From Microbacterium pumilum (GTDB taxonomy: Bacteria; Actinomycetota; Actinomycetes; Actinomycetales; Microbacteriaceae), in contig NZ_BAAAOH010000001.1 of NCBI RefSeq assembly GCF_039530225.1, positions 1,240,001 to 1,304,000 of the forward strand: a stretch of 64,000 nt of DNA. Direction: 5' to 3'. Shown here in pieces: positions 45,806 through 55,144 of the stretch. The notes beneath the pieces were generated by a model. It was given only the letters and a program-made list of their open reading frames with translations, had not been told where the DNA came from and made no database searches. Numbering within the stretch: position 1 is the stretch's first letter; each line of letters starts with the position of its first letter. Both the position numbers and the translations under genes were made by a program.

Positions 45806-46107
45806 TTGTGGATCCGCAGCATGACGAGTGTGAAGTACCCGAAGAAGGTAAGAAGGAAGATCTCCTCGAGCGGCATGTCTCGCGAGAAGAGGAAGATACC
45901 CATCACTCGCGAACCTGCGGCAAACACACCCAGCAGCAGGCCGCAGATGTCGAAGAGAAGAAGAACTACGAGGGTGATCGCGACGACGACGATTGTGTGG
46001 CCGGGATCTCGGAAGAGTGCAACCTTCCAGCGCCAATCGATGATTCCCATGCCCATGAAGGCGACAATGATGCCCCCGAGGTAGAGCAGATCAGGAATTG
46101 TCGTCAT
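45802..46107 (-). CDS. crtYe: Lycopene cyclase subunit CrtYe-like
   Basis: 101 residues, three membrane helices. DWRWKVALFRDP after the first helix and MPLEEIFLLTFFGYF (Pro-x-Glu-Glu) are standard for the CrtYe half of the heterodimeric cyclase. Usually crtE, crtB, crtI and crtEb flank this pair; here none is seen on either side. No strong ribosome-binding site precedes the ATG, as if it had once been coupled to an upstream gene. Confidence 0.87.
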   Translation of the reverse strand: MTTIPDLLYLGGIIVAFMGMGIIDWRWKVALFRDPGHTIVVVAITLVVLLLFDICGLLLGVFAAGSRVMGIFLFSRDMPLEEIFLLTFFGYFTLVMLRIHK

Positions 46108-46563
46108 TGCGTCTGTCCAATGCTCGGTCCCTGCGTCGCGCGGGCCCGAGGATCGCGCTTAGCTGGTTGTACTCTCGCGGAACCCTCGCCCAGTGCTTGC
46201 CCGCTTCGGCGTGCGCGTGGTCGAGCGATTCAGGCCGTGGGTGCCGGTTGGGTCGGCGTGGCGTACCCGTACCGCCAGCATCCGCTCTTCGGTGCGCGCG
46301 CGCAGAGTCCAAGGTCCCGCGGTGAAGTCGACCCGGGGCGCACCGGTGCGCTCCCGCGGGGTGATGGAGCGAGTCGCGGTCGCCAGCGGTTGTGCAGTCG
46401 TCTCACCGCTTGCGGCGGAATGCGCGAGATGTGCACTTTGATCAGCACCCCGTCTTCGGCCACCGTTCACGATGTCCCGAAACCAGACACCTTCTGCAGC
46501 CCGACGCATCGTGCGCGCCCGCCCTCCACTGGAAGGCGGGCGCGACACGGCGCAGCCCGTCCG
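46108..46563. other. Non-coding or decayed stretch between crtYe and GH5 gene
   Basis: 456 bp with only short Arg-rich frames of shadow type. A frame ending RRRDRALDRRNDDNS overlaps the crtYe start and could be the tail of a lost upstream crt gene, but nothing recognisable precedes it. A short inverted repeat of GC-rich bases, CGCGCCCGCC/GGCGGGCGCG, flanks 46512-46544 near the GH5 stop and may terminate it. Confidence 0.45.
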
Positions 46564-47970
46564 CTAGCCGCGGGTCCACTGCTGGGTCGGGGCGGCGGAG
46601 TCGCACGTTGCAAGCGCTACGCCCCACTGGTCTTGCGGAGTCGACCAGCACAGGTTCGGAGCCGCGACACTGCTGATTGTGAGGTCACTTCTGATCTCCC
46701 ACTGCTGTTCGATTGCGTCGGTGCAGTCGGCGATCATCAGCTCGCTGCCCACAGCGACTGCGCCGACCGGAGTCACGCACATGTCCCCGTAGATGGACAG
46801 CTGCTTTTCGGACGTCCAGTTGAATGACTGGTTCCCGCCACCGTTGCAGTACCACAATCCGATAGTCGTGCCGGGGGTTGTGGAGAAGCCGGGCACATCG
46901 ACGCACACGCCGTGCTTGACGCTGACGAGCGGCTCGCCGGGAGGGGCGGGGGGCCGGTCGTTGAGTTGCTCCTTCTTGAGGAGGCCCCATCCCCACTGGA
47001 TCTGTGCAAGCCCGCTCTCATTCGTCACCTCGAGGTTCCCGTTGGAGGTGAGTTCCGTCAGGGTGTATGCATCGCCGGACCGCAGGCCGGGCCAGTAGAC
47101 GACACCGATGCCCTGGTCACGGGCCACCTCGGTCAGGGCGCCGAGATACGACGTGTAGACGTCGCCCTCGTGATTGCCGTAATTCAGGCCGGTCGTCATG
47201 GGTGAGCCCGCCTCGGAGATGATCGTGCGCCACCCGTATTCACCGATTCGCGGCAGCAGGTTCGCCTTCCACTCCGCCTCCGTGGTGGAGGAGGCCCAGA
47301 ATCCGTAGAAGTGAAGGGAGAGCAGCGTGCCGTCGAGCGCCTTGGCTGCACCCACTCCGGTGACGTTGTCGTTGTAGCCCGTGCCGGATACGATCACGCG
47401 CTTTCGCGGTACCTGGTGGTGGTCCTGGAGCCAGCCAGAGGCGACCGTCACCCACTCGTCCAGGGAGTAGCCGAAAGGCTCGTTCATGATCTCGAAGTAG
47501 ACGTGGGGGTTCTTGCCGTACTTCGCGACGACGGTATCCCACATGGCGTCGAAGGCGGGTGGGCTGTCGACTCGGCCGTCCTTGGCGTTGTCGGCCTCCC
47601 AGTAGCTGAGGATGACCTTGAATCCGTGCCGGGCGGCCGCGTCGATTGCGCCCTGGTAGGAGTTCCACCAGTCGGTCCCGACACTCGAGGGATTTATGGG
47701 CAGCCGCACGGTGTTGGCCTTGAGCTCATGCCGGAACTCCGACACGACATTGGATGCCTTTGCATAGGTGGTGCGGTAGTCGTCTGCCGTGCTCAACCCG
47801 GCCGGTACGACCTCGTCGTCGGCGTAGTTGTCCCGCGGATCCGCCCAGTTCACTCCACGGAACTCGCTCGTACCGCCCGGGCCGTTCGAAGGGGCTGCCA
47901 CGGCCGGAATGGGGGCGGCCATCGCAATCAGGAGGGCTGCGCCAACGGCGAGCCCGAGTGCTTTTCTCAT
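46564..47970 (-). CDS. Secreted GH5-family glycoside hydrolase with ricin-type C-terminal domain
   Basis: 468 residues from ATG 47970. The signal peptide ends near AVAAP (about 26). The catalytic barrel has RLPINPSS, acid/base Glu164 in IMNEPFG, SLHFYGFW and nucleophile Glu253 in IISEAGSP. A Pro-rich linker (DRPPAPPGEP) leads to a C-terminal domain with ricin-B-like QxW turns (QSFNWTS, EQQWEIR, TQQWTRG). It probably cleaves an extracellular beta-glucan or mannan; the exact polymer is unknown. The LacI gene upstream and a palindrome in the promoter suggest substrate induction. Confidence 0.88.
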   Translation of the reverse strand: MRKALGLAVGAALLIAMAAPIPAVAAPSNGPGGTSEFRGVNWADPRDNYADDEVVPAGLSTADDYRTTYAKASNVVSEFRHELKANTVRLPINPSSVGTDWWNSYQGAIDAAARHGFKVILSYWEADNAKDGRVDSPPAFDAMWDTVVAKYGKNPHVYFEIMNEPFGYSLDEWVTVASGWLQDHHQVPRKRVIVSGTGYNDNVTGVGAAKALDGTLLSLHFYGFWASSTTEAEWKANLLPRIGEYGWRTIISEAGSPMTTGLNYGNHEGDVYTSYLGALTEVARDQGIGVVYWPGLRSGDAYTLTELTSNGNLEVTNESGLAQIQWGWGLLKKEQLNDRPPAPPGEPLVSVKHGVCVDVPGFSTTPGTTIGLWYCNGGGNQSFNWTSEKQLSIYGDMCVTPVGAVAVGSELMIADCTDAIEQQWEIRSDLTISSVAAPNLCWSTPQDQWGVALATCDSAAPTQQWTRG

Positions 47971-48016
47971 CAGTCTCCAATCATCCGAGGCGCGTCGATG
48001 CGCCGCGGGCGTTCGC

Positions 48017-48032
48017 ATGTTTTCGCAAACAT
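48017..48032. promoter_or_regulatory. Palindromic operator upstream of GH5 gene
   Basis: ATGTTTTCGCAAACAT, 6-bp arms ATGTTT/AAACAT around a TCGC centre, 47 nt upstream of the GH5 start codon. A CG-centred palindrome is typical for LacI-family regulators; the gene for one lies directly upstream. Confidence 0.6.
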
Positions 48033-48110
48033 CCAGACAAGCTCTCACAACAATCATCGGTTGGCAAGAGGCGGATGCTGAGACCGCCGGTTACTTGGGA
48101 GGCTCCAGAC

Positions 48111-49178
48111 TCAGCCCGCCGGCGTCGCCGTGGGGCGCCCGGGAAGCGTCGGCGCGGGACCTGTGCTCGCTCGTACCATCAGTTCGGTGGGGATGAGCGT
48201 GGTCTGCGGTGCGGCGTCCGGAGCTTCGATCTGTGCCAGAAGTCGCGCCATCGCCACGCGCCCGACTTCGCGGAAGTTTTGACGCACCGTGGTGAGCGGG
48301 GGCCAGAAGGCGCGGGACTCGTCCATGTCGTCGAAGCCGACGACGCTCACGTCCGTGGGGATGAGGCGGCCGAGCTCGTGCAGCGCCTTCATGGCTCCGA
48401 GCGCCATCTGGTCGTTCGCAGCGAAGACTGCGGTGAGGTCTCTCTCACCCACCAGCTTCAGCATCGCGCGGTGGCCGGATTCGGTCGACCAATCGCCGTG
48501 AACGATCGGCGGCGGGGTGATGCCGGCGCGCTGGAGGGTCGCTCGCCACGACTCTGCGCGGTGACCCGCCGAGAACGATGTCGTGGGACCGGCGATGTGC
48601 CATACCTGACGGTGCCCCAAAGACAGCAGGTGCTCGGTCGCCATCCGCGCCCCCTGTGCCTGATCGGTGTCGACGACCGCGTACCCGGAGCCGGCATTCG
48701 AATCGATCACGACGACCGGGAGCCCGGGAGGCAGTGTGATCTCCACTCGATCGAGCAGCGACGCCTCGAAGATGATGATGACGCCGTCAACGGACTGTTC
48801 GCTCAGGCGTCGATAGGCCCCCGACACCGCCCCGAGCGTGGGATCGGGAACGGGCATCAGTGTCACGCTGTAGTCGGCTGCTGCCGCCTCAGTGGCGATC
48901 GCGTCGAGGGTGCGGACGTTTCCGAGCGTTTCCAACGTGAACATGATCACGCCCACGGTGTGGAACCTGCCGTACTTGAGTGCGCGCGCAGCACCGTTGG
49001 GCCGGTATCCGACCGCCCGCATCGAAGTCAGAACCCGCTCACGAGTCAATTCTTCGACGTTGCTCATGCCATTCGCGACGCGTGACACCGTTTGCGCCGA
49101 TACGCCGGCGTGTCGAGCGACATCCTGCATGGACGGCGGACGGCGGCGGCTTCCGTCGGTCTGGTCGAGAGACCCCAT
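48111..49178 (-). CDS. LacI-family transcriptional regulator (probable GH5 regulator)
   Basis: 355 residues from ATG 49178. The headpiece reads SMQDVARHAGVSAQTVSRVANG and the hinge helix YRPNGAARALKYG. Effector-domain landmarks are GVIMFTLETLGN, AVVDTDQAQGA, WHIAGP, AVFAANDQMALGAM and GFDDMDESRAFWPPLTT. It precedes the GH5 gene in the same direction and has its own long palindrome upstream, so local and autoregulatory control is likely. Confidence 0.9.
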   Translation of the reverse strand: MGSLDQTDGSRRRPPSMQDVARHAGVSAQTVSRVANGMSNVEELTRERVLTSMRAVGYRPNGAARALKYGRFHTVGVIMFTLETLGNVRTLDAIATEAAAADYSVTLMPVPDPTLGAVSGAYRRLSEQSVDGVIIIFEASLLDRVEITLPPGLPVVVIDSNAGSGYAVVDTDQAQGARMATEHLLSLGHRQVWHIAGPTTSFSAGHRAESWRATLQRAGITPPPIVHGDWSTESGHRAMLKLVGERDLTAVFAANDQMALGAMKALHELGRLIPTDVSVVGFDDMDESRAFWPPLTTVRQNFREVGRVAMARLLAQIEAPDAAPQTTLIPTELMVRASTGPAPTLPGRPTATPAG

Positions 49179-49206
49179 CGCCTTGCCAGCCCTTCGCTCG
49201 GAGCAA

Positions 49207-49236
49207 GTCTTGCATGATTGGGCAATCATGCAAGAC
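49207..49236. promoter_or_regulatory. 30-bp near-perfect palindrome upstream of LacI gene
   Basis: 13-bp arms (GTCTTGCATGATT at 49207-49219 and AATCATGCAAGAC at 49224-49236) around GGGC, starting 29 nt upstream of the LacI start codon. It is probably an autoregulatory operator; a terminator for the upstream cyclase gene is the alternative. Confidence 0.6.
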
Positions 49237-49330
49237 GGAGAGCCGCCCACCAGGTCCGTCCTGCAGCAGCGCACCGGAGTGGCCAATGGTGTCTACGCAG
49301 TGAGCACGCGAGAGGGCAACGAGCGCGGGT

Positions 49331-50653
49331 TCAGTCTTCTGCAAACGCGATCCTGTTGCCGCCGGCCGTCTTCGCCCGATACATCGCGAGGTCTGCGCGA
49401 CGAATGACCTGCTCCGCGACCAGTTCGCTGCCGGGCGGAGCGATGGCAACCCCGATGCTCGCACTCAGTGGTTGGTGAGTGCTCGGGCGCGTCGGGTCGC
49501 CGCGGAGCAGGGTGAGGATCCGCTCCGTGATCTCCACTGCGACGGACGGCTCGGAGATCTGGCATACGACGACGAACTCGTCACCGCCATACCGGGCGAC
49601 CAGATCGCCGGCCCGCACGCCCGTCAGCAGTCGCTGCGCCACGTCGTGCAGCATCCGGTCTCCTGCCTGATGGCCCCATCGGTCGTTGACGCTCTTGAAG
49701 CCATCGAGGTCGATGAACAGCACCGCGCACCCGGTCGCGCTCACGATCTCGCCCATCTGAGTTTCCAGCAGCCGCCGGTTCGGCAGGCCGGTCACCTCGT
49801 CGTGGGTTGCTGCGTGTGCCAGCCGGGCTTGCAATCGAAGGGTGGCGAGCGCCTGCGCGGCCTGGCCGGCCAGAGCTTCGGCCAGCGGAGCCGCCTCATC
49901 ATCGAAGGTGCGCTCGTGATGGAACCAGCTGATGAACGCGCCGAAGTCGATCTCCTCATGGTGCAGCGGCGCCGCGATGAGCGCGCGGATACCGGCGGCC
50001 TTCATCGCGGACCCCAGGCCGGTCATCAGACGCTCGCCGTCCTCATCGTCGACCACCTTGACCACCTGTCGCGGCTCACTGACCAGTCCGATGAGCGAGT
50101 CGGCGTCGAGGCGGCCGCCGAGCGCATCGCGTCCGGCGGCGATCGCGCTGGTCCCGTCCTGCTCGTGCAGGTAGACCGTGGATTCCTCAGCCCGGTAGGC
50201 GCGCGCGGTGGAGTCGGCGAGGATCTCTGCGAGATGCTCTTCGGTCGATGCGGTCGAGAACGCGACGGACGTGTCCATGACGAGCTCGAGCCGAGTGCGC
50301 GTGCGGTCAGCCAGTGCGTAGCGGCGGCGCAGGTCGGTCAGTGCGCGGAACCGCTCGGATGCCTCGGCGATGACGAGGACATCGTCCGCACCGTCACGGT
50401 GACGGCTGACCATGACGGCTCGGTCGTGCTCACGCGCGTGAAGCATCACCCACGGGCCGGGTCCGACATCGGCAGGGAACAGATCTTCTTGTGCGTGAAC
50501 CAGGAATTCATCGATCGACCTGCCCACGATCCCGTCGAGTGCGGTTCCGACCCACTCTGAGAACCACCGGTTCGCCTCGGAGATCTCGCCGGACCGTCTC
50601 AGGCGTACCAGGCCGACCGGGAGCGCATTCGCGCCGTCCTCGTCCACCCGCAC
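49331..50653 (-). CDS. Diguanylate cyclase with PAS and GAF domains
   Basis: 440 residues. The N-terminus resembles a PAS sensor (VGLVRLRRSGEISEANRWFSEW), the middle a GAF domain (about 125-270), and the C-terminus a GGDEF domain with THDEVTGLPNRR, FIDLDGFK and an intact RYGGDEF active site. It should make cyclic di-GMP. No membrane helix. No EAL partner lies in the window. Standing between a glycosidase regulator and LtrA gives no clue to the signal. Confidence 0.9.
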   Translation of the reverse strand: MRVDEDGANALPVGLVRLRRSGEISEANRWFSEWVGTALDGIVGRSIDEFLVHAQEDLFPADVGPGPWVMLHAREHDRAVMVSRHRDGADDVLVIAEASERFRALTDLRRRYALADRTRTRLELVMDTSVAFSTASTEEHLAEILADSTARAYRAEESTVYLHEQDGTSAIAAGRDALGGRLDADSLIGLVSEPRQVVKVVDDEDGERLMTGLGSAMKAAGIRALIAAPLHHEEIDFGAFISWFHHERTFDDEAAPLAEALAGQAAQALATLRLQARLAHAATHDEVTGLPNRRLLETQMGEIVSATGCAVLFIDLDGFKSVNDRWGHQAGDRMLHDVAQRLLTGVRAGDLVARYGGDEFVVVCQISEPSVAVEITERILTLLRGDPTRPSTHQPLSASIGVAIAPPGSELVAEQVIRRADLAMYRAKTAGGNRIAFAED

Positions 50654-50794
50654 CCCCCCATCAACTGCACGCCCCGCGGGAGTGGTGTTCGAACACTACC
50701 GCCGAAGGTCCGCCAGCGCTCTTCACGACGGCGGCAAATGCTGAGGAACGCCGCCCGGTTGCGTCGCGTCCGCCGGCGCGTCCCGCGGTGGATC

Positions 50795-52021
50795 TCAGGT
50801 CGTGTGCTCGTGCGCGTTCGATTCCGGTGAGGTGCGGAACGAGGTGACCGCCTCGAAGACGGCCAGCGTGCACGTCAGCGCAAAGACGCATGCCAGCGAC
50901 CATAGGCCGGGTAGGAGCGACCAGACCGGGATCGCGGCGGCGATCACGATTGCCGCCACCAGCCGAGCGAGGAGCAGGCGTCGTGACATGCGAAGCCAGA
51001 ACGCGATTGTCGCCACGAGGAACAGGGCGACGCCCCCTCCGAGCGCTGACGCTCCCACCCATCCGAGGTGTTCCTCACCGAGATGTCCCATGACCTCCTC
51101 TATGCCGAAGGCGGTGATGATCACGCCCAGGATGATCGGCAGATGGAGATACGTGTAGCCGTCGGAGGCCATCTTCGCGCGGGCGACCCCGTCGGTCATC
51201 TCCAGCAGGTGCTCGGCGTCATCGGCGATGCGCGGGAAGTACGCCCACCAGAGCGCGACCGACAGACCGATGGCGAGTACCGAGCCGAGGACGATCTGCG
51301 CGGTGATCGGATCGAGCGAGACACCGACGCCGATCGCGACGATCGACTCGCCCAACGCGAGGATCACGACGAGGCGGTGCCGCTCCGTGAAATGCGCGAC
51401 CGACTGCACGCGCCATGACCCGCCGATGTTGGAGGTCACGTAGATGGCCAACAGGTCGATCACTACCGCGGCGCCCCAGATCGGCAGGCGCCACTGTTCA
51501 TCGGCGAGCGCGCCGATCACGAGCAGCACGATTGACGGCAGCGCTGACGTCAGAAGACTCGCGAGCACCTGGCGGCGGAGCGCTGCGTCGGATCCAGCCG
51601 CGACCAAATAGGTCGAGAGATGGAAGATTCGTACGACGGCGTAGCAGCACGCGAAGACGATCGGCGCGTACAGACCGCCTTCGAGATCGTGGAACGCCTC
51701 GGGAATCGTCAGCGAGAGAACGAAGACCGCCGCCATCGCCACGATCAGCGCAGCACGCAGCACGCCTTCATTCGCGTGCGCCTGGTTGCCCAGCCACGCG
51801 AACGACGACCACGACCACCACAGCAGCGCCAGCACGACCACACCCTGCGCGATCGATGCCGGTGGCTCGCCGTGAGACATAAGGAATGTGACCTGGGTGA
51901 AGGCGAACACGAAGACCAGGTCGAAGAGCAGCTCGAGCGTCGTGACCTGGTCGCCTTCACTCGCCGTGCGCACACCGAGGATTCGCGGTCGTCGATCTCG
52001 TCCGGGCGGCCGTTGCGACAT
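50795..52021 (-). CDS. Low-temperature-requirement protein A (LtrA) family
   Basis: 408 residues with about ten to twelve hydrophobic segments. The N-terminal LtrA hallmark TLELLFDLVFVFAFTQVT follows a basic leader. Other family segments are WSSFAWLGNQ, ERHRLVVILALGESIVAIG and LLEMTDGVARAKMASDGYTY. LtrA was named from a cold-growth locus of Listeria; biochemical function is not established. Monocistronic. Confidence 0.88.
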   Translation of the reverse strand: MSQRPPGRDRRPRILGVRTASEGDQVTTLELLFDLVFVFAFTQVTFLMSHGEPPASIAQGVVVLALLWWSWSSFAWLGNQAHANEGVLRAALIVAMAAVFVLSLTIPEAFHDLEGGLYAPIVFACCYAVVRIFHLSTYLVAAGSDAALRRQVLASLLTSALPSIVLLVIGALADEQWRLPIWGAAVVIDLLAIYVTSNIGGSWRVQSVAHFTERHRLVVILALGESIVAIGVGVSLDPITAQIVLGSVLAIGLSVALWWAYFPRIADDAEHLLEMTDGVARAKMASDGYTYLHLPIILGVIITAFGIEEVMGHLGEEHLGWVGASALGGGVALFLVATIAFWLRMSRRLLLARLVAAIVIAAAIPVWSLLPGLWSLACVFALTCTLAVFEAVTSFRTSPESNAHEHTT

Positions 52022-52195
52022 GGCAAGAACCCTAGCGGCGTCTCGTCGGTCCGTCGTGGTGTCGTCCAGGATGACTCTTCACGCACGGGATGCAGCTTGG
52101 TGATCGATGGCGACCGTATCAAGACCGCACCGATCGGCCTCAGTAGACGCAAAGGCATCAGGCGAAACCAGTCATAGCGAAAGGGGGTGCGACTC

Positions 52196-52432
52196 ATGGA
52201 TGAGCCACCGGTCGACATCGTCGACCGACACCGCGCCAACTGCATCGACGCAGCCCCGGAGTATTGCGACACATGCGCCGGCAGTGGCGCGAACGTCGAA
52301 GCGTTCGTGTTCGCCGAACTCCCTTCGGGGCTCTCGGTCACCTACTGCGCGCATCACGGCACGATCTACCTCGAACGGCTCCGCGAGATCGCGCTCGTCC
52401 TCATCGACCACCGTCACCTCGTGGTGGCGTGA
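52196..52432 (+). CDS. Small DUF7455-like Cys/His protein
   Basis: 78 residues from ATG 52196, with AAAGGGGG 8 nt upstream. A zinc-knuckle-like pattern is visible: CDTCAGSGANVEAF, LPSGLSVTYCAHH, then an ERL helix. This is the layout of short actinobacterial DUF7455-type proteins (CxxC...LPSG...CxHH). Probably cytosolic and metal-binding; function unknown. Confidence 0.7.
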   Translation: MDEPPVDIVDRHRANCIDAAPEYCDTCAGSGANVEAFVFAELPSGLSVTYCAHHGTIYLERLREIALVLIDHRHLVVA

Positions 52433-52509
52433 CCCGCACAAGCAGCCGAGGGAGAACGTCGAAGTCGTCTGCGGCCGCGCAGTCGGCGCGTCCTCGTGAC
52501 GAAATCAGC

Positions 52510-53112
52510 TCATCGGAACAGAACGACGCTGACCTGCGCACGAATGTCTTGCATGATGTCGTCGACACTGAGGGCGGCGTTCGCGCTCGCGGCCATGCTG
52601 ACGAACATGATGGCCGACACGACCCGGGCGAGGTTCGCAGCATCCGCTTCTTCTCGCCGATCATCCCTGCGAAGGACCGCGGCGATCGCATCGCCAGTCC
52701 GCGCGGCGATCGCGAGGGCTTCGCCGTGCCGGGGGTCGACCGGGTCGCCGAAGGCCATCTCTCGCAGGTAGCTGCGGCCGTTCTCGACCTGGATGCGGTT
52801 GCACTCCACGATTGATCGCACGATGGCCATGACGGCATCCAGAGGATCCCGGATGGCGTCTGCAGCCACGAGACCGCGGTCGAGAGCTTCGGCGTAGTGT
52901 GCGTTCTGCACCAGCAGGAGGAGCTCCCCCTTGGTCTTGGCGTAGAGGAACAGTGTTCCGGCCCCGATGTCGGCCTGGTCCGCGATCTGCTGCGTGGTGA
53001 CCTCGTCGATGCCGCGCAGAGCGAAGAGCTCGCTTGCGGCAGCCCTGATGCGGTCGAGCTTCTCTTGCTTGTTCCGCTCGCGACGTCCCACGGTCTGTGA
53101 CTCGACGGTCAT
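52510..53112 (-). CDS. TetR/AcrR-family regulator
   Basis: 200 residues from ATG 53112. The N-terminal helix-turn-helix reads RIRAAASELFALRGIDEVTTQQIA, then GAGTLFLYAKTKGELL. The ligand domain is all helical. It is the last gene after the oxidoreductase/hydrolase pair (95-bp gap), and paired palindromes upstream of that operon are candidate operators for it. Confidence 0.9.
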   Translation of the reverse strand: MTVESQTVGRRERNKQEKLDRIRAAASELFALRGIDEVTTQQIADQADIGAGTLFLYAKTKGELLLLVQNAHYAEALDRGLVAADAIRDPLDAVMAIVRSIVECNRIQVENGRSYLREMAFGDPVDPRHGEALAIAARTGDAIAAVLRRDDRREEADAANLARVVSAIMFVSMAASANAALSVDDIMQDIRAQVSVVLFR

Positions 53113-53206
53113 GACAAACCTCTCTGCGCCGATCCAGCTCGGCTCAGTTCTGAGCGTAGTCACGACTCGAGCCGCGTCTGCGCCGGGAGCTGAGCCTGCC
53201 GTCTGC

Positions 53207-54073
53207 TCAGGGGGAGAGGAAGTTCGCGGCGATCGGGGCGAAATTCGCGTGGAATTGGAAGATGCCGCCGTGACCGGAGTCCGGGTAGATGATCAGTTCC
53301 GATCCCTTGATGCGGCGATGCAGGTCCTCGGAGAGCACGGAGGGCACCATGCGGTCGTTGTCGCCGTTCGCGATGAGCGTGGGCAGCGTCAGCTGGGACA
53401 GGTCTGATGGTGCGGAACGGCCGAAGTCCCGGATCGCTTTCAGCTGGGTCCGGAACGCGCGGGTGGTGATCGGCTTGTCGCGGTCGACGGTGCGCTCGTG
53501 CAGTCGGGCGATGAACGCCTTCGCCGCGCGCTTGCCGGTGTCGTTGCGGTTGAAGAACAGGAACTCCTTCGGGTCCGACCGGGTGAGCGTCGCACGGAGC
53601 AGGTCCCAGTAGGTCGTGCCGACGACCTTGTCCATGTCCTTGCCGCCCCGCGGTCCGGTGCCCGTGAGAACGAGCCTGCGAACGAGATCGGGGTGCCGGA
53701 GCACCAGGTCTTGGGCGATCATGCCGCCCATCGAGAACGAGAAGACATCGATTCTGTCGAAGCCGAGCGCTGCGATGAACGTGTACGCGTCGTCAGCCAT
53801 CGCCTCGATGGTGGCCGGGACCTGCCCGCTGGAGGCACCGACGCCCGTGTTGTCGAACGTGATCACGTGGCGAGTCTTCGCGATGGGGTCGATGATGCGC
53901 GGGTCCCAGTTGTCCAAGGTCGCGGCGAGGTGCACGAGGAACACCACGGGGACGCCGCCCCTCGGGCCGAGCTCGCGGTAGGCGAATGTCGTCCCCGAGG
54001 CAGTGAGCGTGCGGGTGGGCGCGTCCGCGTACGACGTGATGGGGGAGGGTGCCGAGACGTCTGACTCGTTCAT
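53207..54073 (-). CDS. Alpha/beta hydrolase
   Basis: 288 residues. Oxyanion strand VFLVHLAATLDNWDP, nucleophile elbow FSFSMGG (Ser114), acid near NGDNDRMVP and catalytic His in DSGHGG. No signal peptide. It overlaps the oxidoreductase gene by 4 bp. The substrate is unknown; typical functions are esterase, lactonase or haloperoxidase-like. Confidence 0.9.
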   Translation of the reverse strand: MNESDVSAPSPITSYADAPTRTLTASGTTFAYRELGPRGGVPVVFLVHLAATLDNWDPRIIDPIAKTRHVITFDNTGVGASSGQVPATIEAMADDAYTFIAALGFDRIDVFSFSMGGMIAQDLVLRHPDLVRRLVLTGTGPRGGKDMDKVVGTTYWDLLRATLTRSDPKEFLFFNRNDTGKRAAKAFIARLHERTVDRDKPITTRAFRTQLKAIRDFGRSAPSDLSQLTLPTLIANGDNDRMVPSVLSEDLHRRIKGSELIIYPDSGHGGIFQFHANFAPIAANFLSP

Positions 54074-55119
54074 GACTTCTGGCTCTCCTGGTAGATCGTC
54101 CCTTGGCCCTGACCGACCGCTGGACGCGCGCCGATGAGGACGGCTTTGCCGCGGATGCCGCCTTGGGCGAGCGACCGGAGGGCTCGTGGTGTCTGCTCGA
54201 ACGCAACGACCTTGCCGAGGATCGGGCGAAGCACGCCGCGGTCGCTGAGAGTCGCGATCTCGCGCAACTGGTCACCGCTCGCACGCATCCAGAGGAATTC
54301 GTATGTGACACCGAGCTTCTTCGCCCGGGAGCGAATCTTGGCGCTCAGTGCGGCGATCGCCCAGCGCAACGGCGCGTTCACACCGGACCGGCGGGCGAAC
54401 GCGGGGTCCGGCGGTCCGGCGATACCGATCACCCTGCCGCCGGGCTTCAGGATGCCGAGTGACTTCTCGAGGACCTCGCCGCCGAGACTGTCCAGCACGA
54501 GGTCGTAGCCACTCAGCAGCTGTTCGAAGTCCTCCGAACGGTAGTCGACGACGATGTCCGCGCCCAGTCCACGCACGAAGTCGGCGTTCGACGCGCTTAC
54601 CGTCGTGGCGACGGATGCACCGAGGTGCTTGGCGAGCTGGATCGCGATCGAACCGACGCCGCCCGCCCCGGCGTGGATGAGGACCTTCTGGCCGGGCCCG
54701 ACCTTGCCGCGTTCGACGAGGGCTTGCCATGCCGTGAGTGCCACAAGCGGCAGCGAACCCGCCTCTGCCATGCTGATCGAGACAGGCTTGAGTGCGAGGT
54801 CTCCCTCCGCGACGGCGATGCGCTCCGCGAACGTGCCGATCCGTGCCTCCGAAGGGCGGGCGTAGACCTCGTCACCGGGCCTGAATCCGCGCACGTTCGC
54901 CCCGACGGCGATGACCGTCCCCGCGAGGTCGTGGCCCAGGATCACGGGCAGCCGGTAGGGCAGTATCCGCCGGAACGCACCCAACCGGATCCTCTCATCG
55001 AGGTGATTCACGCTCGCAGCCTCGATGCGGACGAGCACGTCGGCCGGCCCCACGGTCGGCTCGGCGACCTCCGCTTCCTGCAACGGCTGTCCGTACTTGC
55101 TGACGACGAATGCTCTCAT
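54070..55119 (-). CDS. NADP-dependent zinc-less alcohol dehydrogenase / quinone reductase
   Basis: 349-residue medium-chain reductase of the quinone-oxidoreductase group. LGHDLAGTVIAVG in the catalytic lobe, GQKVLIHAGAGGVGSIAIQLAK as the NADPH Rossmann loop, and GADIVVDYRSEDF following. No zinc ligands. First gene of the oxidoreductase-hydrolase-tetR operon, suggesting detoxification of a small lipophilic compound sensed by the TetR protein. Confidence 0.9.
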   Translation of the reverse strand: MRAFVVSKYGQPLQEAEVAEPTVGPADVLVRIEAASVNHLDERIRLGAFRRILPYRLPVILGHDLAGTVIAVGANVRGFRPGDEVYARPSEARIGTFAERIAVAEGDLALKPVSISMAEAGSLPLVALTAWQALVERGKVGPGQKVLIHAGAGGVGSIAIQLAKHLGASVATTVSASNADFVRGLGADIVVDYRSEDFEQLLSGYDLVLDSLGGEVLEKSLGILKPGGRVIGIAGPPDPAFARRSGVNAPLRWAIAALSAKIRSRAKKLGVTYEFLWMRASGDQLREIATLSDRGVLRPILGKVVAFEQTPRALRSLAQGGIRGKAVLIGARPAVGQGQGTIYQESQKS

Positions 55120-55144
55120 CTCTCTCCTCCACGCGATACAAACC

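Noticed and set aside
52548..52561. TCTTGCATGATGTC in the TetR gene resembling a half of the 49207 palindrome
   Set aside because: Single half-site inside coding sequence; likely chance.
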